A DNA stretch of 64,000 bases from Actinoplanes sp. L3-i22 (GCF_019704555.1 NZ_AP024745.1:1608001-1672000), one strand, 5' to 3'. Numbered from the stretch's first letter, positions 14,870-24,125 are shown. The notes: generated from the letters alone by a model not told the origin. Numbers and translations are program-made.

Positions 14870-16996
14870 ATGTCTCTACGCCGTACCACCTCGGCGGTCG
14901 CTTCCGTCGTGGCGCTCGTCGCGGCCGGTGGTGTGCCCGCCGCGGCGGCCGCGCACGGTCGCTCCACCTCGTTCCACCGCCTCTCCACGTTTCCGGTGTA
15001 TCTGAACTCGTCGATCAGCGACACCGCGGCGGCCGAGATCTCCACGGTCACCGAGGACGGCCGGACGGTCGTCTACACCGACAGCCCCGGCGAGCGGATC
15101 GGCTTCGTCGACATCACCGACCCGTCGTCGCCGCAGCCGCGGGGCACGCTCGCGATGGGCGGCGAGCCGACCTCGGTGGCGCACCTCGGTCACCTGCTGC
15201 TGGCCGGTGTCAACACCAGCGCGTCGTTCACGGATCCGTCCGGCAAGCTGGTCGTGGTCGACGACCGGACCCACGCCGTGGTCCGCGAACTGGACCTGGG
15301 CGGCCAGCCCGACTCGGTCGCGGTCGCGCCGAGCGGCCGGTACATCGCGGTCGCCATCGAGAACGAGCGGGACGAGGACGTCGACGACGGCCGGATCCCG
15401 CAGCTGCCGGCCGGCTACCTCGCCGTGATCGACACGAAGAGCTGGCAGGTCACCAAGGTCGGCCTGACCGGCCTGGCGGCGGTCGGGCCGACCGACCCGG
15501 AGCCGGAGTACGTCAGCGTCAACGCCCGCGACCAGGCGGTCGTCTCGCTGCAGGAGAACAACCACCTCGCCGTTGTCGACCTGAAGTCGCGCACGGTGAT
15601 CCGGCACTTCAGCGCCGGCACGGTCACCGTGAACGGCGTCGACACCCTGGACGACGACAAGATCGAGCCGACCGGTTCGATCACCGCGAAGCGCGAGCCG
15701 GACGGCGTCACCTGGCTGAGCGACGACCTGTTCGCGACCGCCAACGAGGGCGACTACGAGGGCGGCTCGCGCGGCTGGTCGATCTTCTCGGCGCGCACCG
15801 GCAAGGTCGTCTGGGACGCCGGGAACACGCTCGAGCAGATCGCCATCGAGCACGGGCAGTACCCGGACAAGCGGTCGGACGCCAAGGGCATCGAGCCGGA
15901 GAACGTGGCGTTCGCCCGGTTCCGCGGCGTGCCGTACGTCTTCGTCAACTCCGAGCGGGGCAACTTCACCGCGGTCTACGACGTCTCCGACCCGCGGAAG
16001 CCGCGGTTCACGCAGCTCCTGCCGACCACCAACGGGCCGGAGGGGGTCGTCGCCGTACCGTCGCGGAATTTGATCGTGGTCTCCTCGGAAGAGGACGACG
16101 CCTCGATCGGCATCCGCGGCACGGTCCAGGTCTACGGTTTCGGATCACCGGCCAACACCCAGCTCCATTCGGTACGGGACATCCCGTTCGGCACGCTGTC
16201 GGCGCTCTCCGCGGTGCCCGGCCGGCGTGACCGGCTCGTCTCGGTGACCGATTCCGCCTACTCGCCGACCCGGCTCCTCGGCCTGTCGACGAGGGGCGTC
16301 ATCGACTCCCAGCTGACCGTCACCAAGAACGGCGAGCCGATCGGTTACGACGCCGAGGGCCTGGTCGCCCGCAAGGGCGGCGGCTACTGGCTCGCGGTCG
16401 AGGGCACCGGTGCGGGCAAGAACCCCAACCTTCTGGTACGCCTGAACGCCGCCGGACAGGTGCAGGCGGAGATCGCGCTCCCGGCCGAGGTCGCGGACAA
16501 CGTCACCAGCAACGGCCTGGAGGGCGTCACCGAGGTCGGCACGTCGGTCTGGGTCGCCGTGCAGCGCGCGATCAAGGGCGACCCGGCCAACACCAACCGG
16601 ATCGGCCGCTACGACACGGTCACCGGGACCTGGTCGTGGCTGCTCTACCCGGCCGACGTCGCGCCGGTCGGCTGGAGCGGGCTGTCCGAGATCGTCGCCG
16701 TGGACCGGAACACGTTCGCGGTGATCGAGCGGGACAACCAGCGCGGCACCCTGGCGTCGATCAAGCGGATCTACACGTTCGACGTCCCGGCGACCTGGAC
16801 CGGCACCCCGACCGTGACCAAGAAGCTGGTCCAGGACGTGCTGCCGGCGCTGCGGGCGGACCACGGCTGGGTGCAGGACAAACTGGAGGGCCTGGCGGTC
16901 GCCGGCAACGGGCACACCTACGCGGTGACCGACAACGACGCGATCGACGACGCCACCGGCGAGACCGTCTTCCTGGACCTCGGCAAGCTGCTCTGA
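14870..16996 (+). CDS. Secreted esterase-like/phytase-fold beta-propeller protein
   Basis: 708 aa. Residues 1 to about 28 form a signal peptide (RRTTSAVASVVALVAAGGVPAAAAA). The rest is rich in beta-propeller repeats (VAHLGHLLLAGVN, DSVAVAPSGRYIAVAIENERDED, EGVVAVPSRNLIVVSSEEDD). The C-terminal part (YDAEGLVARKGGGYWLAVEG, NGLEGVTEVG, DKLEGLAVAGNGHTYAVTDND) matches the esterase-like activity of phytase domain. Family members are exported phosphoesterase-like proteins; the real substrate is unknown. The gene starts 9 nt after the mannosyltransferase stop, so it may share that transcript. It ends 7 nt from the convergent regulator gene. Confidence 0.85.
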   Translation: MSLRRTTSAVASVVALVAAGGVPAAAAAHGRSTSFHRLSTFPVYLNSSISDTAAAEISTVTEDGRTVVYTDSPGERIGFVDITDPSSPQPRGTLAMGGEPTSVAHLGHLLLAGVNTSASFTDPSGKLVVVDDRTHAVVRELDLGGQPDSVAVAPSGRYIAVAIENERDEDVDDGRIPQLPAGYLAVIDTKSWQVTKVGLTGLAAVGPTDPEPEYVSVNARDQAVVSLQENNHLAVVDLKSRTVIRHFSAGTVTVNGVDTLDDDKIEPTGSITAKREPDGVTWLSDDLFATANEGDYEGGSRGWSIFSARTGKVVWDAGNTLEQIAIEHGQYPDKRSDAKGIEPENVAFARFRGVPYVFVNSERGNFTAVYDVSDPRKPRFTQLLPTTNGPEGVVAVPSRNLIVVSSEEDDASIGIRGTVQVYGFGSPANTQLHSVRDIPFGTLSALSAVPGRRDRLVSVTDSAYSPTRLLGLSTRGVIDSQLTVTKNGEPIGYDAEGLVARKGGGYWLAVEGTGAGKNPNLLVRLNAAGQVQAEIALPAEVADNVTSNGLEGVTEVGTSVWVAVQRAIKGDPANTNRIGRYDTVTGTWSWLLYPADVAPVGWSGLSEIVAVDRNTFAVIERDNQRGTLASIKRIYTFDVPATWTGTPTVTKKLVQDVLPALRADHGWVQDKLEGLAVAGNGHTYAVTDNDAIDDATGETVFLDLGKLL

Positions 16997-17003
16997 CCCG
17001 GGG

Positions 17004-20000
17004 TCACGGGGTCAGCCCGGCCGCCGCCAGCGCGGTGGTCATGGTGACCCCGTCGCCCCGGCCGAAGGCCGCTTCGAAGCCCGCGTCGCCCAGGGCGGCG
17101 CGGGCTTCGCGCGCCACGATCAAAGCCTCATTGAGGGTACGGTCGGACGAGCCCCGTACCGAGTCGGCCGCCCCGAGCAGGAACGCCGCCCGGGCCGGGT
17201 CCCCGGTCCGCAGCGCGAGATCCGCCCAGCCGGCCAGCACCTGCGCGATCACCGGCGAGTCCCGGGTGTCCACCGCGACCCGCAACGCCCGCTCGTGCTG
17301 CTCCCGGGATTCGGCGAGATTCCCGGCCGCCGCCTCGATCAGCCCCCGGGTGCTGTGCGTCATCGCCCGGAACTGCGGCGCCAGCGTCGAGTTCTCGATC
17401 AGCGCCGCGGTCCGGGCCACCTGCTCGCGGGCCTCGTCCAGCCGGCCCTCCGCCCGGGCGATCGTCGCGTAGGCGTGGTGCACCGACGCCATCACCTCCG
17501 GGATGTGCAGGTCGACGGCGACCCGCCGGGCCTCCTTGAGCGTCCGGTGCGCCTCCTCGTGCTCGCCGGCCAGCCAGAGCTGGAGCGCGAGCTTGGCGTT
17601 CATCTGCGGCACCTCCTCGCGGACGCCGACCTCCTTGAGCAGCTCGATCGACTCCCGCTGCCAGCCCACCGCCTGCGCGAAGTCGCCGCGGGCCGCGGTC
17701 AGGTCGGCCAGCGCGCTCAGCGTGAACCCGGTGCCCCAGCGGTCGCCGACCGCCCGGAACCCGGTCAGCGACTCGCGGAGATCCGCCTCGGCGGCCTCGG
17801 CCGGCTCGCCGAAGTTCAGCCGGACCTGGCCGACCATCATCCGGGCGACGGCCCGCAGCCACGGATCCGGGTCGTCGGCGATGCGTTCCGCGACCCGCAT
17901 CGCCTCCTCCTGCCGGGTGCCGTAGAGCGCCGCGACCAGGCCCACCATCCGCAGCCCCGGATGCCCGGCGGGATCCGGCTCGGCCAGCTCGATCGCCCGG
18001 TTGAAGTACGCCTTCACGTGGCTGAAGTCCATCGGGCCCTCGACCCCGTTGAGCGCCGCCAGGGTGTAGGCCAGGGCCAGGTCCTGCCGGTCGGCCGGGC
18101 CGTCCAGCTCCAGCGCCTCGGCGCACAGCAGCGCGCCCTCGGTCCGGTGCCCGCACAGCCACCAGTACCAGCCCAGGTTCGCCACCAGCGCGATCGCGGT
18201 CGCCCGGTCCCCGGCGGCCAGCGCCGCCCGCAGCGAGGCGTGCAGGTTGTCGTGCTCCTCGCTCAGCCGGGCCATCCAGACCAGCTGCTCGGAGCCGCGC
18301 AGGTACGGCTCCGCCTCGCGGGCCAGGGCGAGCAGGTAGTCGGCGATCGACCGGCGCAGCGGCTCGGTCTGGCCGGCCTCGGCGAGACGTTCCAGGCCGT
18401 ACTCCCGGATCGTCTCCAGCATGCGGTACCGCCCGTCCGGGCCCAGGATCAGCAGCGACTTGTCCACCAGTGCGCCGAGCAGGTCCAGGTCCGCCTCGCA
18501 GACCCGCTCGACCGCGGCGACGTCGGCGCCACCCGGGAACGCGGCCAGCCGCTGCCAGAGCCGGCGCTCCGGTTCGGACAGCAGATCCCAGCTCCAGTCG
18601 ACCACCGCGCGCAGCGTCTGATGCCGCGGGAGTGCGGCCCGGCTGCCGCCGGTGAGCAGGCGGAACCGGTCGGTCAGCCGGTCGGCCAGGATCCCGGCCG
18701 GCAACGTGCGCAGCCGGGCCGCGGCCAGCTCGATGGCGAGGGGCATGCCGTCCAGCGCGCGGCAGATCCGGACCACCTGGGCGGCGTTCCGGTCGGTGAG
18801 CGTGACCCCGGCCGCCCGGTCCAGCAGCAGCCGCACCGCCGGGAAGCCGCCCGCGCCGGCCGCGTCCGCGTCCGCCGGCGGCGACTCCAGCGGCTCGACC
18901 GGATGGAGCGCCTCACCCGGCAGGCCGAGCGGCTCCCGGCTCGTCGCCAGCAGCCGCAGCCCGGGCGCGGCCCGCAGCAGCACGTCGGCGACCTGGGCGG
19001 CGGCCTCGATCAGGTGCTCGCAATTGTCCAGGATGAGCAGCATCTCCCGGCCGGCGACGGCGTCCCGCAGCCGGTCCAGGGTCTCCCGTCCGGTGCCCAG
19101 GAGCACCTGGTCGCGCAGGTCCAGGGCGGTCAGGATCGCCTGCGGGAGCTCGGTCGGGTCCCGGACCGGAGCGAGCTCGGCCCGCCACACCCCACCCGGC
19201 AACCGGACGCCGACCTCGACCGACAGCCGGGTCTTCCCGCTGCCGCCCGGCCCGGTCAGGGTGACCAGCCGATGGGCGCCGATCAGCGCGCGCACCGCGC
19301 GGACGTCGGCCTCCCGGCCGACGAAGCTGCTCAGCTCGGCGGGCAGATTCCCGCGCCGGGTCGCCGGCTGCTCGGTCAGCAGCTCCCGGTGCAGCCGGGC
19401 CAGCTCGGGGGCGGGGTCCGCGCCCAACTCGTCGGCGAGGCGCCGGCGGGTCTGATCGAAAACCGTCAGCGCGCGGCCGGGGCTGCCGTTCGCCCGCAAC
19501 GCCCGGATCAGCAGGACGGCGAGCGGCTCGTCCAGCGGGTGCGCCGCGACCAGCGCCTCGAGCTCGGCGGTCACGTCCCGGTGGATCATCTCGGCGGCCA
19601 GCCAGGCCTTCTGCGCGGTCAGGTACTTCTCCCGCAGCCGGACCGTCTCGGCCATGGCCACCTGCGGAAACTCCGGATCGCCGCGCCAGAGCCGGAGCGC
19701 GTCGCCCGGCTCGCTGCGCTCGAACCGGTGCAGGTCGACCCGGTCCGGCTCGATCGCCAGGCGGTAACCCGTCGCGGTGGCCTCGATCCGCAGCTCCGGC
19801 GCGGCCCGGCGCAACCGGGAGACCAGCGACTGCAACGCGTTCGGCGCGGCGGCCGGCGGCGCCTCGCCCCAGATCCCGTCGACCAGCCGGTCCGCGGCGA
19901 CGGTGCGGCCGGCGTCCAGGGCGAGCAGGACCAGCAGCGCACGCAGCCGCGCGCCGGCGATCGGCACCAGCTCACCGGTGCCGGTGCGCAGCTCCAGCGG

Positions 20001-20021
20001 GCCCAGCACCGCGATATCCAC
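17004..20021 (-). CDS. AfsR/SARP-type regulator with ATPase and TPR domains
   Basis: 1005 aa. Residues 1-90 form an OmpR-like winged helix (MDIAVLGPLELRTG...LVSRLRR). Residues about 95-230 form the BTAD domain (ALTVFDQTRRRLADELGADPAPELARLHRELL). Residues about 233-520 form an NB-ARC/STAND ATPase with SSFVGREADV, Walker A GPGGSGKT (257-264) and Walker B LLILDNCEHL. The C-terminal half carries TPR-like helical repeats. Proteins of this shape control secondary metabolism or other specialised operons. No biosynthetic cluster is visible here, so the target is unknown. Convergent with the phytase-like gene; an unusual 21-bp repeat array lies upstream. Confidence 0.93.
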   Translation of the reverse strand: MDIAVLGPLELRTGTGELVPIAGARLRALLVLLALDAGRTVAADRLVDGIWGEAPPAAAPNALQSLVSRLRRAAPELRIEATATGYRLAIEPDRVDLHRFERSEPGDALRLWRGDPEFPQVAMAETVRLREKYLTAQKAWLAAEMIHRDVTAELEALVAAHPLDEPLAVLLIRALRANGSPGRALTVFDQTRRRLADELGADPAPELARLHRELLTEQPATRRGNLPAELSSFVGREADVRAVRALIGAHRLVTLTGPGGSGKTRLSVEVGVRLPGGVWRAELAPVRDPTELPQAILTALDLRDQVLLGTGRETLDRLRDAVAGREMLLILDNCEHLIEAAAQVADVLLRAAPGLRLLATSREPLGLPGEALHPVEPLESPPADADAAGAGGFPAVRLLLDRAAGVTLTDRNAAQVVRICRALDGMPLAIELAAARLRTLPAGILADRLTDRFRLLTGGSRAALPRHQTLRAVVDWSWDLLSEPERRLWQRLAAFPGGADVAAVERVCEADLDLLGALVDKSLLILGPDGRYRMLETIREYGLERLAEAGQTEPLRRSIADYLLALAREAEPYLRGSEQLVWMARLSEEHDNLHASLRAALAAGDRATAIALVANLGWYWWLCGHRTEGALLCAEALELDGPADRQDLALAYTLAALNGVEGPMDFSHVKAYFNRAIELAEPDPAGHPGLRMVGLVAALYGTRQEEAMRVAERIADDPDPWLRAVARMMVGQVRLNFGEPAEAAEADLRESLTGFRAVGDRWGTGFTLSALADLTAARGDFAQAVGWQRESIELLKEVGVREEVPQMNAKLALQLWLAGEHEEAHRTLKEARRVAVDLHIPEVMASVHHAYATIARAEGRLDEAREQVARTAALIENSTLAPQFRAMTHSTRGLIEAAAGNLAESREQHERALRVAVDTRDSPVIAQVLAGWADLALRTGDPARAAFLLGAADSVRGSSDRTLNEALIVAREARAALGDAGFEAAFGRGDGVTMTTALAAAGLTP

Positions 20022-20080
20022 AGCTCGATTCTGCCCGCCCCCGCAACCCCGTTCCCGCCGCGCCGCCGCCCCGCGCGCCG

Positions 20081-20180
20081 CCCCGCTCCGCGGCGCCGCC
20101 GCCCCGCTCCGCGGCGCCGCCGCCCCGCTCCGCGGCGCCGCCGCCCCGCTCCGCGGCGCCGCCGCCCCGCCGCGCGCTGT
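20081..20180. repeat. 21-bp GC-rich tandem repeat upstream of the SARP gene
   Basis: The unit CCCCGCTCCGCGGCGCCGCCG occurs four times (20081, 20102, 20123, 20144), with a diverged fifth. A second, longer duplication (CGCGCTGTTGGATGCGC at about 20172 and 20229) follows. Together they fill most of the 371-nt divergent gap 20022-20392. No clear promoter box is seen. Confidence 0.85.
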
Positions 20181-20392
20181 TGGATGCGCTCCGCCGCACC
20201 GCGCCGTCGCGCACGGCCCCGCCCGTCGCGCGCTGTTGGATGCGCCTCGCCGCCCTGCCCCGCTGGGCGCGCCGCGTTGGGCTGCGTTTGGCGCGCCGCG
20301 CTGGTTCGGCCCGTCCCCGTGATTCGTTCGCGGGGCATGCCGGGTGGGTTCGTGGGCGGTTTGTCTGCGCCCGGCGCTTCGGTCGCGCTGGC

Positions 20393-21070
20393 ATGCTGGG
20401 CAGGGTGGACTTCGAGACCGTGGCCGGCACCCCCGGCCTGACGCTGGACCAGGTGGCGCACGTCCTGGTGCCCGGCCGCGGCCGGGACGCCGCCGGCTTC
20501 GACCTCACCCCGGCGGCCGCGGCCCGGGTGGCGGTCGCGGCGGAGCTGTTCCGCGAGGTGGTCGGCGCGCGCGGCGGCCGGGTGGTCTGCACCGGCTACA
20601 AGTCGCCGGCCGACGACAAGGGCACGCCGTGGACGACACCGGAGGCACCCGGGGAGACCTTCCGGGGCCGGCCGGAGGCCGACGCGATGCGAGCTTCGCT
20701 GATCGCTTCCGGTCTAAACCCTTCTTCGGTACGGGCGGAGCGCCGCTCCATCGACACCGTGACGAACCTGGTCCGGGCCGAGGGCGAGTTCCACTTCGGC
20801 GACTCCCGACCCGTGGCGATCGTGTCCCAGCGGGCCCACCTGCACCGCATCCTGACGATCATTGCGCCTCGGGCGTTGCTCCGGCCGTACGTCGGCGTGG
20901 TTGTCCCGGATTTTGATGTTGATCGCGAAAATCCCCTGACGCTCCTGGTCAGTCGCCTGGTCGTCACCGGCCTGCCACGCGACCCGGCCCGCGCGATCGC
21001 CGCCGCCGACCGCCGCGCGGCCCTGCTCTGGCAGCTCGCCCGGCTCGTCGGCAAGCGCACCTACCACTGA
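20393..21070 (+). CDS. YdcF/DUF218 family protein
   Basis: 225 aa from ATG 20393; GTG 20405 is also possible. The DUF218 (YdcF/ElyC/SanA) fold is suggested by HVLVPGRGRDAAGFDLTPAAAARVAVAAELF, CTGYKSPADDKGTPW, PEADAMRASLIASGLNPSSVRAERRSIDTVTNLV and GDSRPVAIVSQRAHLHRILTI. In this family the conserved ERRSxDTxxN segment and the final His-rich region form the presumed active site; in other bacteria members affect envelope assembly. No signal peptide or transmembrane helix is seen, so it is probably cytoplasmic. The substrate is unknown. Confidence 0.8.
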   Translation: MLGRVDFETVAGTPGLTLDQVAHVLVPGRGRDAAGFDLTPAAAARVAVAAELFREVVGARGGRVVCTGYKSPADDKGTPWTTPEAPGETFRGRPEADAMRASLIASGLNPSSVRAERRSIDTVTNLVRAEGEFHFGDSRPVAIVSQRAHLHRILTIIAPRALLRPYVGVVVPDFDVDRENPLTLLVSRLVVTGLPRDPARAIAAADRRAALLWQLARLVGKRTYH

Positions 21071-21172
21071 CCACCGTCCACGGCGGACACCGGAAGCAGC
21101 GCGACTCGGCCTCCCCGCCGACCTCGGCCTCCCCGCCGATCTCGTTTCTGGACGACCTCGGTTCCTGGACGG

Positions 21173-21220
21173 CGAAACGGCGGTCGCCCCCGGCCGGAGC
21201 CGGGCGTGACCGCCGTTTCG
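21173..21220 (-). terminator. Strong hairpin terminator of glnA
   Basis: A perfect 13-bp outer stem (CGAAACGGCGGTC / GACCGCCGTTTCG) with an inner CCCGGC/GCCGGG stem lies 17 nt past the glnA stop. It also sits 103 nt past the convergent YdcF-like gene and may serve both. Confidence 0.8.
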
Positions 21221-21236
21221 AACAGCTGTGCCGAGA

Positions 21237-22661
21237 TCAGACGTTGTAGTACATCTCAAACTCGTGCGGGGTCGGGCGCAGGCGGACCGGGTCGATCTCG
21301 TTGGTGCGCTTGTAGTCGATCCACGTCGAGATCAGGTCGTCGGTGAAGACACCGCCGGCCGTGAGGTAGTCGTGGTCGCCCTCGAGCGTGTTCAGCACCG
21401 CGTCCAGCGAGGCCGGCACCTGGTTGACGCTGCCCCACTCCTCCGGCGGCAGGTCGTACAGGTCCTTGTCGATCGGCGCCGGGGGCTCGATCTTGTTCTT
21501 GATGCCGTCGAGGCCGGCCATCATCTGGGCGGCGAACGACAGGTACGGGTTCGACGACGGGTCCGGCACGCGGAACTCGACGCGCTTCGCCTTCGGGTTG
21601 CTGCCGGTCACCGGGATGCGGGTGCAGGCGGAGCGGTTGCGCTGCGAGTAGACCAGGTTGACCGGCGCCTCGTAGCCGGGCACCAGGCGCCGGTACGAGT
21701 TGACGGTCGGGTTGGTGAACGCGAGCAGCGACGGCGCGTGGTGCAGCAGGCCGCCGATGTACCAGCGGGCCATGTCGGACAGGCCGGCGTACCCGGTCTC
21801 GTCGTAGAACAGCGGCTCGCCGCCCAGCCAGAGGCTCTGGTGGGTGTGCATGCCGGAGCCGTTGTCACCGAAGAGCGGCTTCGGCATGAACGTCGCCGTC
21901 TTGCCGTGCTCCCACGCGGTGTTCTTGATGATGTACTTGAACAGCTGCATCTGGTCGCCGGCGTGCAGCAGCGTCGAGAACTTGTAGTTGATCTCGGCCT
22001 GGCCCGCGGTGCCGACCTCGTGGTGCGAGCGCTCGACGGTGAAGCCGGTGTCGATCAGGCGGCGCACCATCGCGTCGCGCAGATCGGAGTAGTGGTCGAC
22101 CGGGGAGACCGGGAAGTAGCCACCCTTGTACGCGGTCTTGTAACCGCGGTTGCCACCCTCCTCCTCACGGCCGGAGTTCCACGCGCCCTCGATCGAGTCG
22201 ATGTAGTAGAACGCCTGGTTCGCCGACGTCTCGTGGCGGATCGAGTCGAAGATGTAGAACTCCGCCTCGGCGCCGAAGTAGGCGGTGTCGGCGATGCCGC
22301 TGGCGGCGAGGTACGCCTCGGCCTTCTTGGCCACGTTCCGCGGGTCGCGCGAGTACGCCTCGCGGGTGAACGGGTCGTGGATGAAGAAGTTCAGCGCGAG
22401 GGTCTTCTGGATCCGGAAGGGGTCGACGAAGGCGGTCGCGACGTCCGGCAGCAGCATCATGTCGGATTCGTGGATGGCCTGGAAGCCGCGGATCGAGGAC
22501 CCGTCGAAGGCGAGGCCGTCGGTCACCACACTGTCGTCGAACGACTCCACCGGGATGTTGAAGTGCTGCATCACACCGGGAAGGTCACAAAAACGTACGT
22601 CGACGAACTTGACGTCCTCGTCTTTGAGGTATCGCAGGAGTTCCTCGGGATTGGCGAACAC
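21237..22661 (-). CDS. glnA: Type I glutamine synthetase (GlnA1)
   Basis: 474 aa from GTG 22661, chosen because GGAGGA lies 3-4 nt upstream and the family starts [28 protein letters not shown]. It condenses ammonia and glutamate with ATP in the cytoplasm as a dodecamer. Visible motifs are [10 protein letters not shown], the catalytic glutamate region [26 protein letters not shown], the ATP loop [14 protein letters not shown] and NRSACTRIP. The adenylylation site is Tyr402 in [11 protein letters not shown], so GlnE encoded at 6.4-9.4 kb can modify it. A double GlnR box lies about 85 nt upstream (22744-22781), so transcription is probably nitrogen-controlled. Confidence 0.98.
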   Translation of the reverse strand: MFANPEELLRYLKDEDVKFVDVRFCDLPGVMQHFNIPVESFDDSVVTDGLAFDGSSIRGFQAIHESDMMLLPDVATAFVDPFRIQKTLALNFFIHDPFTREAYSRDPRNVAKKAEAYLAASGIADTAYFGAEAEFYIFDSIRHETSANQAFYYIDSIEGAWNSGREEEGGNRGYKTAYKGGYFPVSPVDHYSDLRDAMVRRLIDTGFTVERSHHEVGTAGQAEINYKFSTLLHAGDQMQLFKYIIKNTAWEHGKTATFMPKPLFGDNGSGMHTHQSLWLGGEPLFYDETGYAGLSDMARWYIGGLLHHAPSLLAFTNPTVNSYRRLVPGYEAPVNLVYSQRNRSACTRIPVTGSNPKAKRVEFRVPDPSSNPYLSFAAQMMAGLDGIKNKIEPPAPIDKDLYDLPPEEWGSVNQVPASLDAVLNTLEGDHDYLTAGGVFTDDLISTWIDYKRTNEIDPVRLRPTPHEFEMYYNV

Positions 22662-22743
22662 ACGTCCTCCTGGCACAGTTTTCCGATACCGGGCGGCCTG
22701 AGCCGCCACCTGGCAAGGCTTGTCGCGACGTTAGGGGTCCGGA

Positions 22744-22781
22744 GTTGCCCCGGCGTATCCCTATTGTTTCCGCCGTGTTAC
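22744..22781 (-). promoter_or_regulatory. Double GlnR-type operator upstream of glnA
   Basis: Read on the minus strand: GTAAC-n6-GAAAC-n6-GATAC-n6-GCAAC, with all three spacers exactly 6 nt. This is the gTnAc-n6-GaAAc pattern, twice in tandem, known for the nitrogen regulator GlnR at glnA and amtB promoters in streptomycetes and mycobacteria. The first pair matches perfectly, the second is weaker. Confidence 0.85.
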
Positions 22782-22839
22782 GTAACCGGATGATCAGGCA
22801 CGGCGTGAGCGCAGCGGCCGACCCTCGGACCCTATCGCG

Positions 22840-22845
22840 TAGGCT
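22840..22845 (+). promoter_or_regulatory. Putative -10 box of a leaderless transcript
   Basis: TAGGCT lies 8 nt upstream of GTG 22854, with no ribosome binding site. Confidence 0.55.
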
Positions 22846-22853
22846 CGGCCGTC

Positions 22854-23249
22854 GTGGCAGCTTCCGCGAACGACGTACCGCAGGCGCCGGCCCGGCCGGA
22901 GTCGGCGAGCGGTGGGCAGCGACTGATCGCGCTGCTCATCGACTGGATTCTGTGCCTGCTGGTGGCCAGCCTGTACGCCAACCCGAGCCGGATCGCCTGG
23001 CCGCCGGTCGTCGTGCTGATCCTGGTCAACACGTTCTTCCTCGGCCTGTTCGGCCAGACCCCGGGCATGCGGCTGGCCCGGATCCGCTGCGTCTCGTTCA
23101 CCGACGGCGGGGCGATCGGGCTCGTCCGGGGGCTGATCCGGGCCGTACTTCTGGCGCTGTTGATCCCGGCCCTGATCGCCGACGGGCTCGGCCGCGGCCT
23201 GCACGACAAGGCCGCCGGCTCGATCGTGATCCGCAACCCGAGCGCCTGA
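22854..23249 (+). CDS. RDD family membrane protein
   Basis: 131 aa from GTG 22854. Residues 20-90 match the RDD family: QRLIALLIDWILCLLVASL, a second helix VVVLILVNTFFLGLFGQTPGMRLARIRCV, and a third, VRGLIRAVLLALLIPALIADGLGRGLHDKAAGSIVI. Function unknown. An RDD-type gene next to glnA is a recurring actinobacterial arrangement (Mycobacterium and Streptomyces, from memory), which supports the view that this is the ancestral glnA1 neighbourhood. Convergent with the small gene at 23260. Confidence 0.88.
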   Translation: MAASANDVPQAPARPESASGGQRLIALLIDWILCLLVASLYANPSRIAWPPVVVLILVNTFFLGLFGQTPGMRLARIRCVSFTDGGAIGLVRGLIRAVLLALLIPALIADGLGRGLHDKAAGSIVIRNPSA

Positions 23250-23259
23250 CCGGATCGGC

Positions 23260-23469
23260 TCAGCGGCCGACGGCCCGCGCGTGCTCCGCGGTGAGCCACG
23301 GGGAGCCGAGGACCCGCTGCTCGACGAAGTGGACCGCCTCGTGGCCGGCGACCTCGTCGCGGCGGACGGTCGACGGGACGCTGCCGGCGATCGCGGTCAG
23401 CTCGGCCAGATCGGCGGCGAGGCGGTCGAACTCCTCCGGCGTCACGTGGAAGACCGTGCCCGGCGGCAT
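23260..23469 (-). CDS. Short paralogue of the C-terminal domain of the gene upstream
   Basis: 69 aa if it starts at ATG 23469; the open frame continues upstream without a good start codon. TVFHVTPEEFDRLAADLAELTAIAGSVPSTVRRDEVAGHEAVHFVEQRVL aligns across its length with TVFYVTGEQFAGFVAELWELAEIASDSNPSVRRDEVLDRSVIRFIDERIL at the end of the neighbouring protein. The stretch between the two genes holds two copies of CCGGGCTCCGGCCTGACG, one containing the stop of the upstream gene. This may therefore be a domain duplication now split from its parent, or a remnant. Function unknown. Confidence 0.6.
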   Translation of the reverse strand: MPPGTVFHVTPEEFDRLAADLAELTAIAGSVPSTVRRDEVAGHEAVHFVEQRVLGSPWLTAEHARAVGR

Positions 23470-23558
23470 CGGCCGGCCGTCGTCCCCCGGCCCCGGCCAG
23501 GGGAACGGCTCCCCGGTGCCGGCCCGCCGCGGGCCCGGCGTCAGGCCGGAGCCCGGCG

Positions 23559-24083
23559 TCAGGCCGGAGCCCGGCCGAGGCTCGCGGCGTGCTGAGGTGA
23601 GAGCCGGTCCGAGGTCAGGATGCGCTCGTCGATGAAGCGGATCACCGAGCGGTCCAGCACCTCGTCCCGTCGCACGGAGGGGTTCGAATCGGAGGCGATC
23701 TCGGCCAGCTCCCACAGTTCGGCGACGAAGCCGGCGAACTGCTCCCCGGTCACGTAGAAGACCGTGGCCGGCTCGTCGGGGATGCCGACGTCCCGGATCG
23801 TCCCGGCGCGGGTGTCGTCGGGCGTGATCGAGTAGGGCGAGTGGATCAGCTCGCACCAGCCGACCTCCTCGGCGGTGGTGAACTCGTCCTCACGGGGCGG
23901 CCGCTCGGCGGCCAGGGGAGGCGGCTCGTCCGGCATCGCGGGCACGAACTTGACGAAGCCGTGCAGATTCAGCGCCACCGAGAAGATGTTCTCGCGCAGC
24001 GCGGCCTCCGCGGGCTCCTCCGCCTCCCACTCGTCCGGGAACACCTGAACGGTGTAGTTGGACGAGTTCCCGATCTTCACCAC
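23559..24083 (-). CDS. T7SS-locus protein of unknown function
   Basis: 174 aa from GTG 24083 (GGAGGA 7 nt upstream). The N-terminal half VKIGNSSNYTVQVFPDEWEAEEPAEAALRENIFSVALNLHGFVKFV is beta-rich. The C-terminal half (TVFYVTGEQFAGFVAELWELAEIASDSNPSVRRDEVLDRSVIRFIDERIL) is helical and duplicated in the short gene downstream. No signal peptide or membrane helix. It follows the Pro-rich WXG-like gene by 42 nt in the same operon, the position where chaperones or immunity proteins of T7SS substrates are often found, but I cannot assign a role. Confidence 0.75.
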   Translation of the reverse strand: MVKIGNSSNYTVQVFPDEWEAEEPAEAALRENIFSVALNLHGFVKFVPAMPDEPPPLAAERPPREDEFTTAEEVGWCELIHSPYSITPDDTRAGTIRDVGIPDEPATVFYVTGEQFAGFVAELWELAEIASDSNPSVRRDEVLDRSVIRFIDERILTSDRLSPQHAASLGRAPA

Positions 24084-24125
24084 CGTGGTTCCTCCGGCGT
24101 CCCGACCTTCACGACCCCGACTCTC

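Noticed and set aside
23260..24125. A single frameshifted gene covering both minus-strand frames
   Set aside because: The two aligned domains are copies, not halves of one domain, and the first gene ends normally; kept as separate genes with a note.
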